The notes under the pieces: model-generated
What the model was told of the DNA's origin: nothing
What the model saw: only the letters and a program-made list of their open reading frames with translations
Databases searched by the model: none
DNA from: Xanthomonas translucens pv. cerealis
Lineage (GTDB): Bacteria > Pseudomonadota > Gammaproteobacteria > Xanthomonadales > Xanthomonadaceae
Assembly: GCF_006838285.1 (NCBI RefSeq)
Contig: NZ_CP038228.1
Span: forward strand, 1,922,001-1,986,000
Direction: 5' to 3'
DNA length: 64,000 nt
In this document: positions 10,028-18,337 of the stretch, piece after piece
Position numbering within the stretch: the first letter of the stretch is position 1
Layout of the letters: each line of letters begins with the position of its first letter
Translations under genes and position numbers: made by a program

Positions 10028-11160
10028 TGGTCGCGCTGGCCCGCCAGACCCTGCGCCACGAATGGCGCCGCTTCCTGCCGGTGGTGGTCTCGGTTGGCTT
10101 CGCCAGCCTGTTACTGCTGCTGCAGACCGCGCTGGTGCTGGGCATCTTCGGCAGCGCCAGCGTCTACGTGTCCGGCTCCGATGCCGACCTTTGGCTGGGT
10201 TATCCAGGTACGCAGAGCGTGGACCAGGGCCGCCCGATCGATCCCGATGCCGCCACCGCACTGTACCTGGACCCGCGGGTGCTGCAGGTCGAGCCGTTCG
10301 TGTGGTTCGACGGCGACTGGCGCGGCCCCGACGACACCGGCGCGGTGTCGATCTACGTCTCCGGCATCGACACCCGCAGCGACGGGCTGATGTTCGCGCG
10401 GCTGTTGAATCCCGCCCTGCGCGCGGCGCTGCGCGAACCGGACACGGTGGTGGTGGACCGTGCCGAACTGGACAAGCTCGGCGTCGGCATCGGCCGCAGC
10501 GCGCGCATCAACGGCCACAGGGTGCGGGTGATCGGGGTCGGTCGCGGCCTGCGCGCACTGGGCGGGGTCAACGTACTCGCCTCGCTGGAAACCGCGCGCG
10601 CCTTGAACACCGATGCCGTGCACCCGGACTGGCCGACCTACATGGTCGCGCGGCTGCGGCCCGGCACCGATGCCGCGGTGGTGGCGCGCGGCCTCGCCGG
10701 CGCCGCCGCGCCGGCGCGCATCAAGGCCTGGAGTGCGGCCGAGTTCGCCCGCCGCAGCATCCTGTTCTGGATGTTCGACACCGGCGCCGGCGCCGGCGTG
10801 CTGTTCCTCGGCGGCATCGTGCTGCTGGTCGGCGTGGCGATCACCAGCCAGACCCTGCTGGCCACGGTGCTCGGCGCCGCGCGCGAGTACGCCACGCTCA
10901 ACGCGCTGGGCGTGAGCATGCGCGCGCTGCGCTGCGTGGTGCTGGAACAGGCGGCCTGGGTCGGCGCGCTTGGCCTGCTCGGTGCCAGCGCGCTCGGCGC
11001 CGCGCTGGTGGCGCTGGCGCGTGCGCACGATGTGCCGGTGGCCTTCGATGGCAACGGCTGGGCGGCGTGCGTGGTCGCGGTGATGCTGCTGACCCTGCTT
11101 TCGGCGCTGGCTGCGCTGCGCGGCCTGCGCCGCGCCGATCCGGCGCTGTTGCTGCGATGA
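10027..11160 (+). CDS. FtsX-family ABC transporter permease
   Basis: Protein of 377 residues with the FtsX/MacB plan: one helix near the N-terminus (VVSVGFASLLLLLQTALVLG), a large periplasmic domain of about 230 residues, then three helices near the C-terminus (VLFLGGIVLLVGVAI, AAWVGALGLLGASALGAALVAL, ACVVAVMLLTLLSALAAL). Such permeases usually work as dimers that drive periplasmic conformational change rather than moving substrate through the inner membrane. TGATG coupling joins it to the upstream duct gene and an ATGA overlap joins it to the ATPase gene. Its closest general relatives are DevC/LolC-like permeases; the substrate is unknown. Confidence 0.9.
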   Translation: MVALARQTLRHEWRRFLPVVVSVGFASLLLLLQTALVLGIFGSASVYVSGSDADLWLGYPGTQSVDQGRPIDPDAATALYLDPRVLQVEPFVWFDGDWRGPDDTGAVSIYVSGIDTRSDGLMFARLLNPALRAALREPDTVVVDRAELDKLGVGIGRSARINGHRVRVIGVGRGLRALGGVNVLASLETARALNTDAVHPDWPTYMVARLRPGTDAAVVARGLAGAAAPARIKAWSAAEFARRSILFWMFDTGAGAGVLFLGGIVLLVGVAITSQTLLATVLGAAREYATLNALGVSMRALRCVVLEQAAWVGALGLLGASALGAALVALARAHDVPVAFDGNGWAACVVAVMLLTLLSALAALRGLRRADPALLLR

Positions 11161-11924
11161 ACCGGGCCGCCGTTCCCGCCGCGCTGTCGCCCGACGCCGC
11201 CACGCTGCACGGCAGCGGCCTGTGCAAGAGCTTCGTCTCCGGCAAGCTGCGCACCGACGTGCTGCGCGAGGTGACGCTGCAGGTGTGGCCCGGCGAACTG
11301 ACCCTGATCTCCGGCCCCTCGGGCTGCGGCAAGAGCACCCTGCTGTCGATCCTCAGCGGCCTGCAGCGCGCCGACAGCGGCCAGGTGCAGGCGCTGGGCG
11401 AGAACCTTGGCGCGCTCGACGCGAGCGCGCTGGAACGCTTCCGCCTGCGCCATACCGGCTTCATCTTCCAGGGCTTCAACCTGTTCCCGGCGCTGAGCGC
11501 GCTGGACCAGGTGCGGCTGCCGCTGCAGTACATGGGCCTGGCCGCGGCCGAGGTGCGCGCGCGCGCCGAAGCGGCGCTGGCCGAGGTCGGCATCGCCCAC
11601 CGCCAGCAGCTGCGTCCGGCCGAGCTGTCCGGTGGCGAGAAACAGCGCGTGGCGATCGCGCGCGCGCTGGCCAAGCACCCGGCGCTGCTATTCGCCGACG
11701 AACCGACCAGCGCGCTGGATGCCGGCAACGGCCAGATCGTGATCGACCTGCTACACCGCATCGCCCGCAGCCACAACACCATGGTGCTGTGCGTCAGCCA
11801 CGACCCGCGGCTGATCCGCCATGCCGACCGCGTGCTGTCGATGGAGGACGGCCGCATCCTCGACGACCGCCGCCTGGTGCCGCCGCCCTCGCCCCCCACT
11901 TCGCCCCGGATGTCCGCACCATGA
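11157..11924 (+). CDS. ABC transporter ATP-binding protein (LolD/MacB type)
   Basis: Cytoplasmic ATPase of 255 residues. Walker A is GPSGCGKST (about residue 53), the Q-loop is FIFQGFNLFP, the signature LSGGEKQR, Walker B ALLFADEPTSALD and the switch His is in VSHDPR. The FQGFNLFPALSALDQV wording is typical of the LolD/MacB/FtsE subfamily that pairs with FtsX-type permeases, which is what lies upstream. The start overlaps the permease stop (ATGA). It powers the tripartite exporter. Confidence 0.93.
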   Translation: MNRAAVPAALSPDAATLHGSGLCKSFVSGKLRTDVLREVTLQVWPGELTLISGPSGCGKSTLLSILSGLQRADSGQVQALGENLGALDASALERFRLRHTGFIFQGFNLFPALSALDQVRLPLQYMGLAAAEVRARAEAALAEVGIAHRQQLRPAELSGGEKQRVAIARALAKHPALLFADEPTSALDAGNGQIVIDLLHRIARSHNTMVLCVSHDPRLIRHADRVLSMEDGRILDDRRLVPPPSPPTSPRMSAP

Positions 11925-12826
11925 GAGCATTGCTCGCTGCCCCCCTGCTGGGCCTGCTGCTGGTCGCCTGCGCGCAACCGCCGCAGGCCGCGCCCGCGAC
12001 CAATGCGGCGCCGGCCTACCTGGCGGTGGCGCGCGGCCGCATCGACGTGGAAGGCGGGCTGCTGCGGTTGAGCCTGCCGGTCGCCGCGACCCTGCAACGG
12101 GTGGCGGTGCACGAAGGCGACGCGGTACGACGCGGCGCGCTGCTGATCGAAGCCGACGACCGCGCCGCGGCGCTGGACCTGGACATCGCGCAGACCCGCG
12201 CGCAGGCCGCGAGCGCGCACGTGCGCCAGTTGCAGCAGCGGCTGGCACATGCGCAGCAGCGCCAACGGCGGCTGGCCGAAGCGGCGCGGATCGGCGCCGG
12301 CGACGGCCAGAGCGCCGACGATGCCGGCGACGCCAGCCAGACCCTGGCCGACGCACTGCAGGCCGCGCGCAGCGACGCCGCGCTGGCCACCGAGCAGGTG
12401 CACCAGGCGCAACTGCAGCGCGACCAGTACCGCCTGTACGCGCCCGCCGACGGCCGCGTGCTGCAACTGGCCGCCGCGGTCGGCGCGCGCAGCGACGGTG
12501 GCGCCACGCCGCTGCTGACCCTGCTGCCGGACGCGCCGCGCCTGGTCCGCGCCGAATTGAACGAAAGCTACGCCGCCGCGGTGAGCCCGGGCATGCAGGC
12601 CGAGGTGATCAGCGACGACGGCCGCCAGACCGCGTTGGGCAACGCCGTGGTGCGCTGGCTGGCGCCGGCGTTCGGCCCGGCGCAGCTGCACGACGACGCC
12701 GATGGCGCGAGCGCCGGCAACGACCGCAGCGTGGCCTGCGTGCTGGCGTTCCGGCAACCGTCGGCGCTGCGCCTGGGCCAGCGTGTACTGGTGCGCTTGC
12801 GCAACCCGGCCGCGGCGCAACGTTGA
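11921..12826 (+). CDS. HlyD/MFP-family periplasmic adaptor lipoprotein
   Basis: Adaptor of 301 residues that would bridge permease and outer-membrane duct. The signal peptide ends in LLVAC, giving a lipidated N-terminal Cys. A lipoyl-like half-domain (AVHEGDAVRRGALLIEADD) is followed by a helical hairpin rich in Gln/Ala, the second lipoyl half (YRLYAPADGRVLQL), and a beta-barrel domain. It is the last gene of the coupled exporter operon (ATGA overlap with the ATPase). The short hairpin suggests a smaller adaptor than MacA. Confidence 0.9.
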   Translation: MRALLAAPLLGLLLVACAQPPQAAPATNAAPAYLAVARGRIDVEGGLLRLSLPVAATLQRVAVHEGDAVRRGALLIEADDRAAALDLDIAQTRAQAASAHVRQLQQRLAHAQQRQRRLAEAARIGAGDGQSADDAGDASQTLADALQAARSDAALATEQVHQAQLQRDQYRLYAPADGRVLQLAAAVGARSDGGATPLLTLLPDAPRLVRAELNESYAAAVSPGMQAEVISDDGRQTALGNAVVRWLAPAFGPAQLHDDADGASAGNDRSVACVLAFRQPSALRLGQRVLVRLRNPAAAQR

Positions 12827-12893
12827 CGAAAGGCTGCTGAAACGCCTGTCCGCCACGCTGCGCGCGTTCTTCCGCTGCCAACGCCGTACCGCC

Positions 12894-13721
12894 ATGATCC
12901 AATCCGCCGAATTCCACTTCCAGGGCGGCCGCCACGGCGTGCTGCTGATCCACGGTCTGACCGGCACCCCCAGCGAGATGCGCCTGCTCGGCAAGTCGCT
13001 TAACCGCGAGGGCTTCAGCGTGCACGGCGTGCAATTGGCCGGACATTGCGGCAACGAGGACGACCTGCTCGCCACCGGCTGGCGCGACTGGAGCGCCAGC
13101 GTCGAGCAGGCCGCGGCGCAGATGCGCCCGCAGGTGGACAAGCTGTTCGTGGCCGGCCTGTCGATGGGCGCGCTGCTGGCGCTGCAACTGGCCGAGGAGC
13201 GGCCGGAGTGGATCGATGGCGTCGGCGTGCTCGGCGCCACCTTCCGCTACGACGGCTGGAACATCCCGCGCCGCGCGCGGCTGGCGTTCCTGCTGCCGTG
13301 GTTCAAGCGCCTGGGCATCGGCCGCCGCCGCATGTTCCTGGAAGAACCGCCGTACGGCCTGCGCGACGAGCGCATCCGCGCGCAGATCAGCGGCGCGATG
13401 CTCGGCGGCGACAGCAGCGCCGCCGGCCTGCCCGGCAATCCCTGGCACGCGCTGGCCGAGATGCACCTGCTGTCGCGGCGGGTGCGCCGCAACCTGGCCA
13501 AGGTGACCGCGCCGTGCCTGGTCGCACATGCGGCCGAGGACGACATCGCGCACCTGCGCAACGCGCAGCTGGTGGTGGCCAACGTGTCCGGACCGGTGGA
13601 ATTGCTGCTGCTGCACGACAGCTATCACATGATCACCCTGGACCGCGAACGCCGCGTGCTCGGCGCGCGCCTGGCGCAGTTCTTCGCCGCGCAGGCCGCA
13701 GCGCCGCGCCAGGCCGCCTGA
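12894..13721 (+). CDS. Alpha/beta hydrolase (monoacylglycerol lipase/carboxylesterase-like)
   Basis: Hydrolase of 275 residues. The oxyanion-hole HG is in LLIHGLTGTPSEM, the nucleophile elbow is GLSMG (about residue 87), the acid lies in AHAAEDDI, and the catalytic His is in LHDSYHMIT. These match the Est30/carboxylesterase YvaK-like group that acts on short or medium acyl esters. In this locus it could act as a thioesterase or editing hydrolase for an acyl-ACP product; that is inference from the ACP and ketosynthase nearby. It starts 67 nt after the exporter operon and its stop overlaps the next start. Confidence 0.85.
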   Translation: MIQSAEFHFQGGRHGVLLIHGLTGTPSEMRLLGKSLNREGFSVHGVQLAGHCGNEDDLLATGWRDWSASVEQAAAQMRPQVDKLFVAGLSMGALLALQLAEERPEWIDGVGVLGATFRYDGWNIPRRARLAFLLPWFKRLGIGRRRMFLEEPPYGLRDERIRAQISGAMLGGDSSAAGLPGNPWHALAEMHLLSRRVRRNLAKVTAPCLVAHAAEDDIAHLRNAQLVVANVSGPVELLLLHDSYHMITLDRERRVLGARLAQFFAAQAAAPRQAA

Positions 13722-14083
13722 TGGCGCTGCAGGCGCCCGTGGTCGGCGTGTGGCTGGCGACGGTGGCGCTGGACACGGTCGGCCAGCTGGCCTTCAAGCA
13801 CGTCGCCAGCGACCCGCTGGCGAGCGGCGCGGCACGCTGGCGGCGCATGGCGCGGCAACCGTGGCTGTGGCTGGGCATGGCCTGCTACGCGTTCGAATTC
13901 CTGGCCTGGACCGCATTCCTGTCGCTGGTGCCGCTGGGCCGCGGCGTGCTGCTCGGCTCGATCAACATCGTGGCGATCATGCTCGCCGGGCGCTGGCTGT
14001 TCGGCGAGCGGCTGGGACGCATGCAGGTGGCCGGAATCTGCCTGGTCAGCGCCGGCGTGGCCGTGGTCGGGCTCGGCACATGA
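13721..14083 (+). CDS. Small multidrug-resistance/EamA-type membrane protein, subunit 1
   Basis: Membrane protein of 120 residues with four predicted helices, beginning VWLATVALDTVGQLAFKHVA and ending GICLVSAGVAVVGLG. The size and fold match half-length DMT/SMR proteins, including the ArnE/ArnF heterodimer that flips an aminosugar-lipid. The next gene encodes a related 132-residue protein with an overlapping start, so the two probably form a heterodimer. The cargo is unknown; the neighbouring aminotransferase and acyl genes suggest an amino-lipid or amphiphile. Confidence 0.8.
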   Translation: MALQAPVVGVWLATVALDTVGQLAFKHVASDPLASGAARWRRMARQPWLWLGMACYAFEFLAWTAFLSLVPLGRGVLLGSINIVAIMLAGRWLFGERLGRMQVAGICLVSAGVAVVGLGT

Positions 14084-14478
14084 CCCGCCCTTCGCTGCAA
14101 CGCTACGCGCTCGGCTTCGCCTTGCTGCTGGGCTTCGACACCCTGGCCCAGTTCGGTTTCAAGCTGGGCGGCGCGCACGCGTTCCCGCCGCAGGCCGAGT
14201 GGGCCTGGGTGCTGCGCCTGCTCGCCAGCCCCTGGCTGTACGCCGCGCTGCTGGGCTATGTCGGCGCGTTCTTCACCTGGATGAAGCTGCTCGAACACGC
14301 GCCGATCGGGCCGGCTTTCGCCGCCTCGCACCTGGAGATCGTCAGCATACTGCTGCTGTCGGCGTGGTGGTTCGGCGAACCGATCGGCGTGCTGCAGGCG
14401 CTCGGCGCGGCGCTGATCGTGGCCGGCATCGTCTGCCTAGCGCTTGGCGAGCGCGCCACGCTGGCCGATGCGCACTGA
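14080..14478 (+). CDS. Small multidrug-resistance/EamA-type membrane protein, subunit 2
   Basis: Membrane protein of 132 residues with four hydrophobic helices (YALGFALLLGFDTLAQFGF, WLYAALLGYVGAFFTWMKLL, FAASHLEIVSILLLSAWWFG, LGAALIVAGIVCLALG). It shares the FDTLAQFGFK versus LDTVGQLAFK start with its upstream partner, a sign of duplication, and overlaps it by four bases. The FAASHLEIVSILLLSAWWFGEP segment resembles the second half of EamA transporters. It probably pairs with the previous gene product in an antiparallel heterodimer. Confidence 0.8.
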   Translation: MTRPSLQRYALGFALLLGFDTLAQFGFKLGGAHAFPPQAEWAWVLRLLASPWLYAALLGYVGAFFTWMKLLEHAPIGPAFAASHLEIVSILLLSAWWFGEPIGVLQALGAALIVAGIVCLALGERATLADAH

Positions 14479-15673
14479 GGTTCCGCCCACCGCCGGCCTG
14501 CCGCTGCACTGGCGCGACCTGTGGCCGGCGCGCACGCAGCAGAGGCTGGCCGCGCAACTAGGCTTTCCCGACGCGCTACTAACCTGCTCGGGCACCGCCG
14601 CGCTGGTCATCGCGCTGCGCACCCTGGCCGCCGGCAGCCGCCGCCGACAGGTGCTGGTGGCCGCCTACACCTGCCCGCTGGTGGCGCTGGCGGTAACCCA
14701 TTGCGGCCTGCAACTGGTGCTGTGCGATCTGCTGCCCGATGCGATCGAACCCGACCCTGCGCACCTGGCGCAGCGCTGCGGCAGCGACACCCTGGCGATC
14801 GTCGCCACCCATCTGGGCGGACGCCTGACCGACCTGGAACCGCTGCGCCATGCCGCCGCGGCCTGCGGCGCGGTGCTGATCGAAGACGCCGCGCAGGCGC
14901 TGGGCGGCGTGCACGCCGACGGCCGCCCGGCCGGCCTGGGCGGCGACATCGGCGTCTGCAGCCTGGCGGTGGGCAAAGGCCCGACCCTGTACGAAGGCGG
15001 CCTGCTGATGTCACCGCATGCGCCGTTGCGGCGCAGCCTGGCCGCGATGGCCGCGCGCCTGGCCCAGCCCGACTGGCGCCGGGAACTGCAGCGCAGCCTG
15101 CAATTGCTCGGCTACGCCGCGCTGTACCGGCCGCGCGCATTGCGCTGGGCCTACGGCGCCCCGCTGCGCCGCGCGCTGCGCCGTGGCGATCGTGTGGCCG
15201 CGGTCGGCGACCACTTCGACACGGCGATCCCGCAGCACGCGGTCGGCGCCTGGCGCGAAGCCGTCGGCGTACGCGCCAGCGCACGCTGGCCGGGGTTCCT
15301 GGCGCAGGCGCGCGCACAGGGCCGGTGCCGCAGCGCCCGCCTGGCCGCGATCGCCGGGCTGCGGGTCGTCGCCGACAGCGCCGGCGCGCAGGGCAGCTGG
15401 CCGGCACTGCTGGTGCTGCTGCCGGACGCGGCCACGCGCGAACGCGCGCTGGCGCAGCTCTGGCCGCGCGGCCTCGGCGTCGGCCTGCTGTTCGTGCACG
15501 CCCTGCCCGACTACGCCTACCTGCACGGCATCGTCGATCCCGCACCGATGCCCAACGCGCGCGACTTCGCCGCGCGCTGCATGAGCATCAGCAACAGCCC
15601 GTGGCTGGACGAGGATGGATTCGAGGCGATCGTGGCGGTGTTGCAGCAGGTATGTGCGGAGCGTGCGGGTTGA
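14468..15673 (+). CDS. DegT/DnrJ/EryC1/StrS-family PLP aminotransferase
   Basis: Protein of 401 residues with the layout of sugar-type aminotransferases: SGTAALVIALRTL near the N-terminus, PLVALAVTHCGLQLVLCD, the cofactor-binding Asp in LIEDAAQALGG, and the candidate PLP Lys in SLAVGKGPTLYEGGLL. The C-terminal half is less conserved than in true sugar aminotransferases, so the substrate may not be a nucleotide sugar. The ATG overlaps the end of the upstream membrane-protein gene by 11 bases; an upstream TTG is possible but unnecessary. It closes the forward-strand run of the locus. Confidence 0.82.
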   Translation: MRTEVPPTAGLPLHWRDLWPARTQQRLAAQLGFPDALLTCSGTAALVIALRTLAAGSRRRQVLVAAYTCPLVALAVTHCGLQLVLCDLLPDAIEPDPAHLAQRCGSDTLAIVATHLGGRLTDLEPLRHAAAACGAVLIEDAAQALGGVHADGRPAGLGGDIGVCSLAVGKGPTLYEGGLLMSPHAPLRRSLAAMAARLAQPDWRRELQRSLQLLGYAALYRPRALRWAYGAPLRRALRRGDRVAAVGDHFDTAIPQHAVGAWREAVGVRASARWPGFLAQARAQGRCRSARLAAIAGLRVVADSAGAQGSWPALLVLLPDAATRERALAQLWPRGLGVGLLFVHALPDYAYLHGIVDPAPMPNARDFAARCMSISNSPWLDEDGFEAIVAVLQQVCAERAG

Positions 15674-15733
15674 CACAGCAACCGCGCTATTGGCGCGCGC
15701 GTTTCGGCTCACGTATTCGCGGCCACCGTTAGC

Positions 15734-15760
15734 GTTGTGGGAGCGACTTCAGTCGCGACG
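15734..15760 (+). repeat. Xanthomonas-type REP element, forward copy
   Basis: The 27-nt unit contains GGGAGCGACTTCAGTCGCGA, a family found scattered between genes in Xanthomonadaceae. The core GCGACT-TC-AGTCGC forms a small hairpin. It pairs with an exact inverted copy about 170 nt away. Both lie in the 318-nt gap after the DegT gene, which shows no gene. Confidence 0.85.
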
Positions 15761-15929
15761 AGACTTACCGGCAGATATGCAGCCAGCGACGTCGCTGCTT
15801 CAAGTTTCCACCTGCACATAGTGGAAGGAAACCCACGCTGGCGAACGCTATTGGCGGGTGACAATGCCTGGCGCAGTGGTTCCCTACCCGTCTAGAGCCG
15901 GCAGTCCCACAGGCTTCATCGGTAACGCC

Positions 15930-15956
15930 CGTCGCGACTGAAGTCGCTCCCACAAC
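15930..15956 (-). repeat. Xanthomonas-type REP element, inverted copy
   Basis: This is the exact reverse complement of the 27-nt unit at 15734-15760. The pair can fold into a long stem between two convergent genes, a usual position for REP doublets, where they may protect mRNA ends. Confidence 0.85.
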
Positions 15957-15991
15957 CTCCTACTGACTGCAAAGATCGCGCTGAAATTGCA

Positions 15992-16873
15992 CTACCGCGG
16001 CAGCCCAGCCTCGGCCAACGCCTGCAACAATCGCAGATTCACCTCGTGCTGCTGCGCCTGCCACGCCGCCAGCGACTGCGGCGACGGTGGCGGCTGCGCG
16101 TCCAGTGCCGCCAGGCGCCGCTTCCACCACTGCGGATACCGGGCTTCCGACACCTCGCCGGTGATATCGCTGCCGAGCAATTGCCCGTGCAGGTAGGCGA
16201 TGGCGGTGAGCAGGTGCGGCACCCGCAGTTCGCCCTGGTCCCAGTTGGTGCGCGCGTCCTGCGGATCCAGCACGTCCTTGTCCAGCGACAGGTAGGTCGG
16301 CATCGGCGTGCTGCGCAGGTGCTGCAGGAAGGCGTCGATCATCTCCATGCTCGAGCCGAAGCCGCACACCGCGCGGCCCAGGCCCAGGCGTCGCGCCCAG
16401 CCCACGTCCACGCCGCTGCACCAGTAGCGCAGCTTGCCGCGGTACAGCGGCCGCAGATGGTTTTCCCAGGCATGCGCGGCACCGACATCGCCCGAGGTGA
16501 TGCCGACCACTTCCACCCGCGCCACCTGCGGTAGCGCCGCCACCCGCCATACCCACGAACCGCAATGCACGGCGAACGGAAAACGCATGTTGTCCGGGTG
16601 GTTGTCGAACACCACCACCCGCAGCGGTGCCTGCACGCGCTGCGCCTGGCGCACGATCAGCGGCAGGCTCAGGTGATGGAAATCGCCGCTGCCCAGCAGC
16701 ACGGTCCCGTGCCGTGCCGGCAGCACGCCGTCGAGCGCGGCGCCGAAACGCCGCAGCCGGCGCAGCGAACAGGCGAAGCGCAGCCCGTCGTGCCATTCCT
16801 GCAGCGGCAGGCGCAACGCGCCCGGCACTGCGCCGAGCGAGTCATCCAGATCGAGCAGTACCGGTGCGCTCAT
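15992..16873 (-). CDS. Arginase/agmatinase/formiminoglutamase-fold ureohydrolase
   Basis: Protein of 293 residues with the metal ligands of the ureohydrolase superfamily: His in GSGDFHH, the D-x-H-x-D pattern in FDNHPDN, and the D-x-D-x-x-D-P pattern in SLDKDVLDP. Such enzymes use two Mn(II) ions to hydrolyse guanidino or amide bonds, for example arginine, agmatine or acylated polyamines. The intact ligands argue for a working enzyme. The sequence around them differs from housekeeping arginases, so the substrate is open. It starts one base after the upstream GNAT-type gene ends, so the two are co-translated. Confidence 0.82.
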   Translation of the reverse strand: MSAPVLLDLDDSLGAVPGALRLPLQEWHDGLRFACSLRRLRRFGAALDGVLPARHGTVLLGSGDFHHLSLPLIVRQAQRVQAPLRVVVFDNHPDNMRFPFAVHCGSWVWRVAALPQVARVEVVGITSGDVGAAHAWENHLRPLYRGKLRYWCSGVDVGWARRLGLGRAVCGFGSSMEMIDAFLQHLRSTPMPTYLSLDKDVLDPQDARTNWDQGELRVPHLLTAIAYLHGQLLGSDITGEVSEARYPQWWKRRLAALDAQPPPSPQSLAAWQAQQHEVNLRLLQALAEAGLPR

Positions 16874-16874
16874 C

Positions 16875-17945
16875 TCATTGCGCCAGGTCGGCATCGGTGT
16901 CGGCAAGGCCGACGTCGTCGGCTTCGAACAGCGGCCGCAGCCGCCGCAGCGCGATGCGCAGCAGCGGATTGCGCAGGTACACCGCATGCCAGGTGTAGGT
17001 GAAGCTGGCGCCGAGTTGCGCCTTCACTTCCGGATCGGTCCAGCCGGCGACATAGGCACGCAGGCCATGGCGGCAGGCGTAGTCCAGGTTGTGCATCCAG
17101 CTCAGTGCGTACAGGTTGTGCTCGCGCGCCTGCGGATAGTGCAGGCCGATGTACTTGTCCAGCAGCCGCCCTTCGTACACGTAGCACAAGTTCCAGCCGA
17201 TCAGCCGGCCCTGGTGGCGATAGGTGAACACCAGCCCGCCGGCGTCCGTATCGGTCAGCAGCGCGTCGAAGAACGCTTCGCTCAGCAGATCGAAATGCAC
17301 CTCGCTCTGCGCATAGACCTGCAGGTACAGCGCATAGCAGTGCGCACGCAGCGCCGGGTCGGCGAAGGCGGCGCCGGTCGGCAGCGCCTCGATCTGCAGA
17401 TCGCCACGCGAGCGCAGCTTGCGGCGGATGTTGCGGCGGCGGCCGCGCGACAGGCGCGCCAGGTACTCGTCGGTGGAAGCGAAATCGATCGGCACCCAGG
17501 CCAGCGCCTGCCCGCGCAGCAGCACGTAGCCGCTGCGCTCGCACGCTTGCAGGAACACGTGCGCCCAGGCGTTGTCGGTAGCATCGAGCAGCGGCGAGTG
17601 CTGCGGGATGTCCTTGACGATCAGCAGCGGGCGCTCGCGCCCCAGTTGCGCCCGCCACTGGCCGGGCAACTGCGCCGGGTCGGCCGCGCGCGGCAGCCAG
17701 GCGTATTCGCTGACGGTACTGCCGACGAAGCTGGTGCGCAGCCGCAGCCAGCGCCGCCACAGCCGCTGCAGCGGCCAGCCGGCCACGCGCGCGCGCAGTG
17801 CCGGGTCGGCGGTGGTGAGCAGGTCGAACACGGCGTCGAACGCCGGCACGCCATGCTCCAGGGTCCGCGCCTGGAAATCCTGCGGGGGATGGGCGAGGAA
17901 CTGCTGCTGCAGCGCCCGCGGTTCGAGTTGGCTTACGAAAGGCAT
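16875..17945 (-). CDS. GNAT-fold acyltransferase (BioF2/FemAB-like)
   Basis: Protein of 356 residues. The C-terminal two thirds look like the Acetyltransf_6/FemAB-like GNAT fold: SRGRRRNIRRKLR basic patch, a central beta-sheet with LVFTYRHQGRLIGWNLCYVYEGRLLDKYIG, and HNLYALSWMHNLDYAC. Proteins of this type transfer acyl or aminoacyl groups to amines. The start MPFVSQLEP was preferred over an upstream in-frame ATG because the extension runs into the divergent promoter region. It is divergent from the acyl carrier protein gene (113-nt gap), so it may take its acyl group from that ACP. Confidence 0.78.
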   Translation of the reverse strand: MPFVSQLEPRALQQQFLAHPPQDFQARTLEHGVPAFDAVFDLLTTADPALRARVAGWPLQRLWRRWLRLRTSFVGSTVSEYAWLPRAADPAQLPGQWRAQLGRERPLLIVKDIPQHSPLLDATDNAWAHVFLQACERSGYVLLRGQALAWVPIDFASTDEYLARLSRGRRRNIRRKLRSRGDLQIEALPTGAAFADPALRAHCYALYLQVYAQSEVHFDLLSEAFFDALLTDTDAGGLVFTYRHQGRLIGWNLCYVYEGRLLDKYIGLHYPQAREHNLYALSWMHNLDYACRHGLRAYVAGWTDPEVKAQLGASFTYTWHAVYLRNPLLRIALRRLRPLFEADDVGLADTDADLAQ

Positions 17946-18058
17946 CTGCAAGATTGACCGGCTAGCGTGGAGGATGGACGCCGCAGCCGTGGGCCGCGGC
18001 ATGCCTTCCACCGGCGGCACCCGCCGCGCGGTGGCCTTTCATTTCGCGGAGGACTGCC

Positions 18059-18331
18059 ATGACCCCGTCTATCGAGACACAGATCCACAGCATCGTCGCC
18101 AGGCATGGCGAGATCGATCCCGCCGGCCTGAGTGCGGACACCAAACTTCAGGACCTGGGCGTGGATTCGCTCGAGGCGATCGAAATCCTGTTCGACATCG
18201 AGGAGCACTTCGACATCACCTTCCCGCAGCGCGATCCGAACCTGGACGACGGTTCGCTGGGCAAGCTGGCCGAGGCGGTGCAGCAAGCGCTGGACGCCAA
18301 GGCCGCCGCCGCGCCGGCACCGGCGCACTGA
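18059..18331 (+). CDS. Acyl carrier protein
   Basis: ACP of 90 residues with the phosphopantetheine attachment site LGVDSLEAIEILF (Ser37). It has an acidic helix II and ends in an Ala/Pro tail. It is distinct from housekeeping AcpP in lacking the usual N-terminus and in being paired with a dedicated ketosynthase six bases downstream. The GGAGGA stretch before the ATG is the ribosome binding site. It would carry the growing or loaded acyl chain of the locus product. Confidence 0.93.
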   Translation: MTPSIETQIHSIVARHGEIDPAGLSADTKLQDLGVDSLEAIEILFDIEEHFDITFPQRDPNLDDGSLGKLAEAVQQALDAKAAAAPAPAH

Positions 18332-18337
18332 GCCGGC

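Noticed and set aside
10898..13240. 780-codon minus-strand frame across the ABC exporter genes
   Set aside because: Covers four well-supported plus-strand genes and has no recognisable motif.
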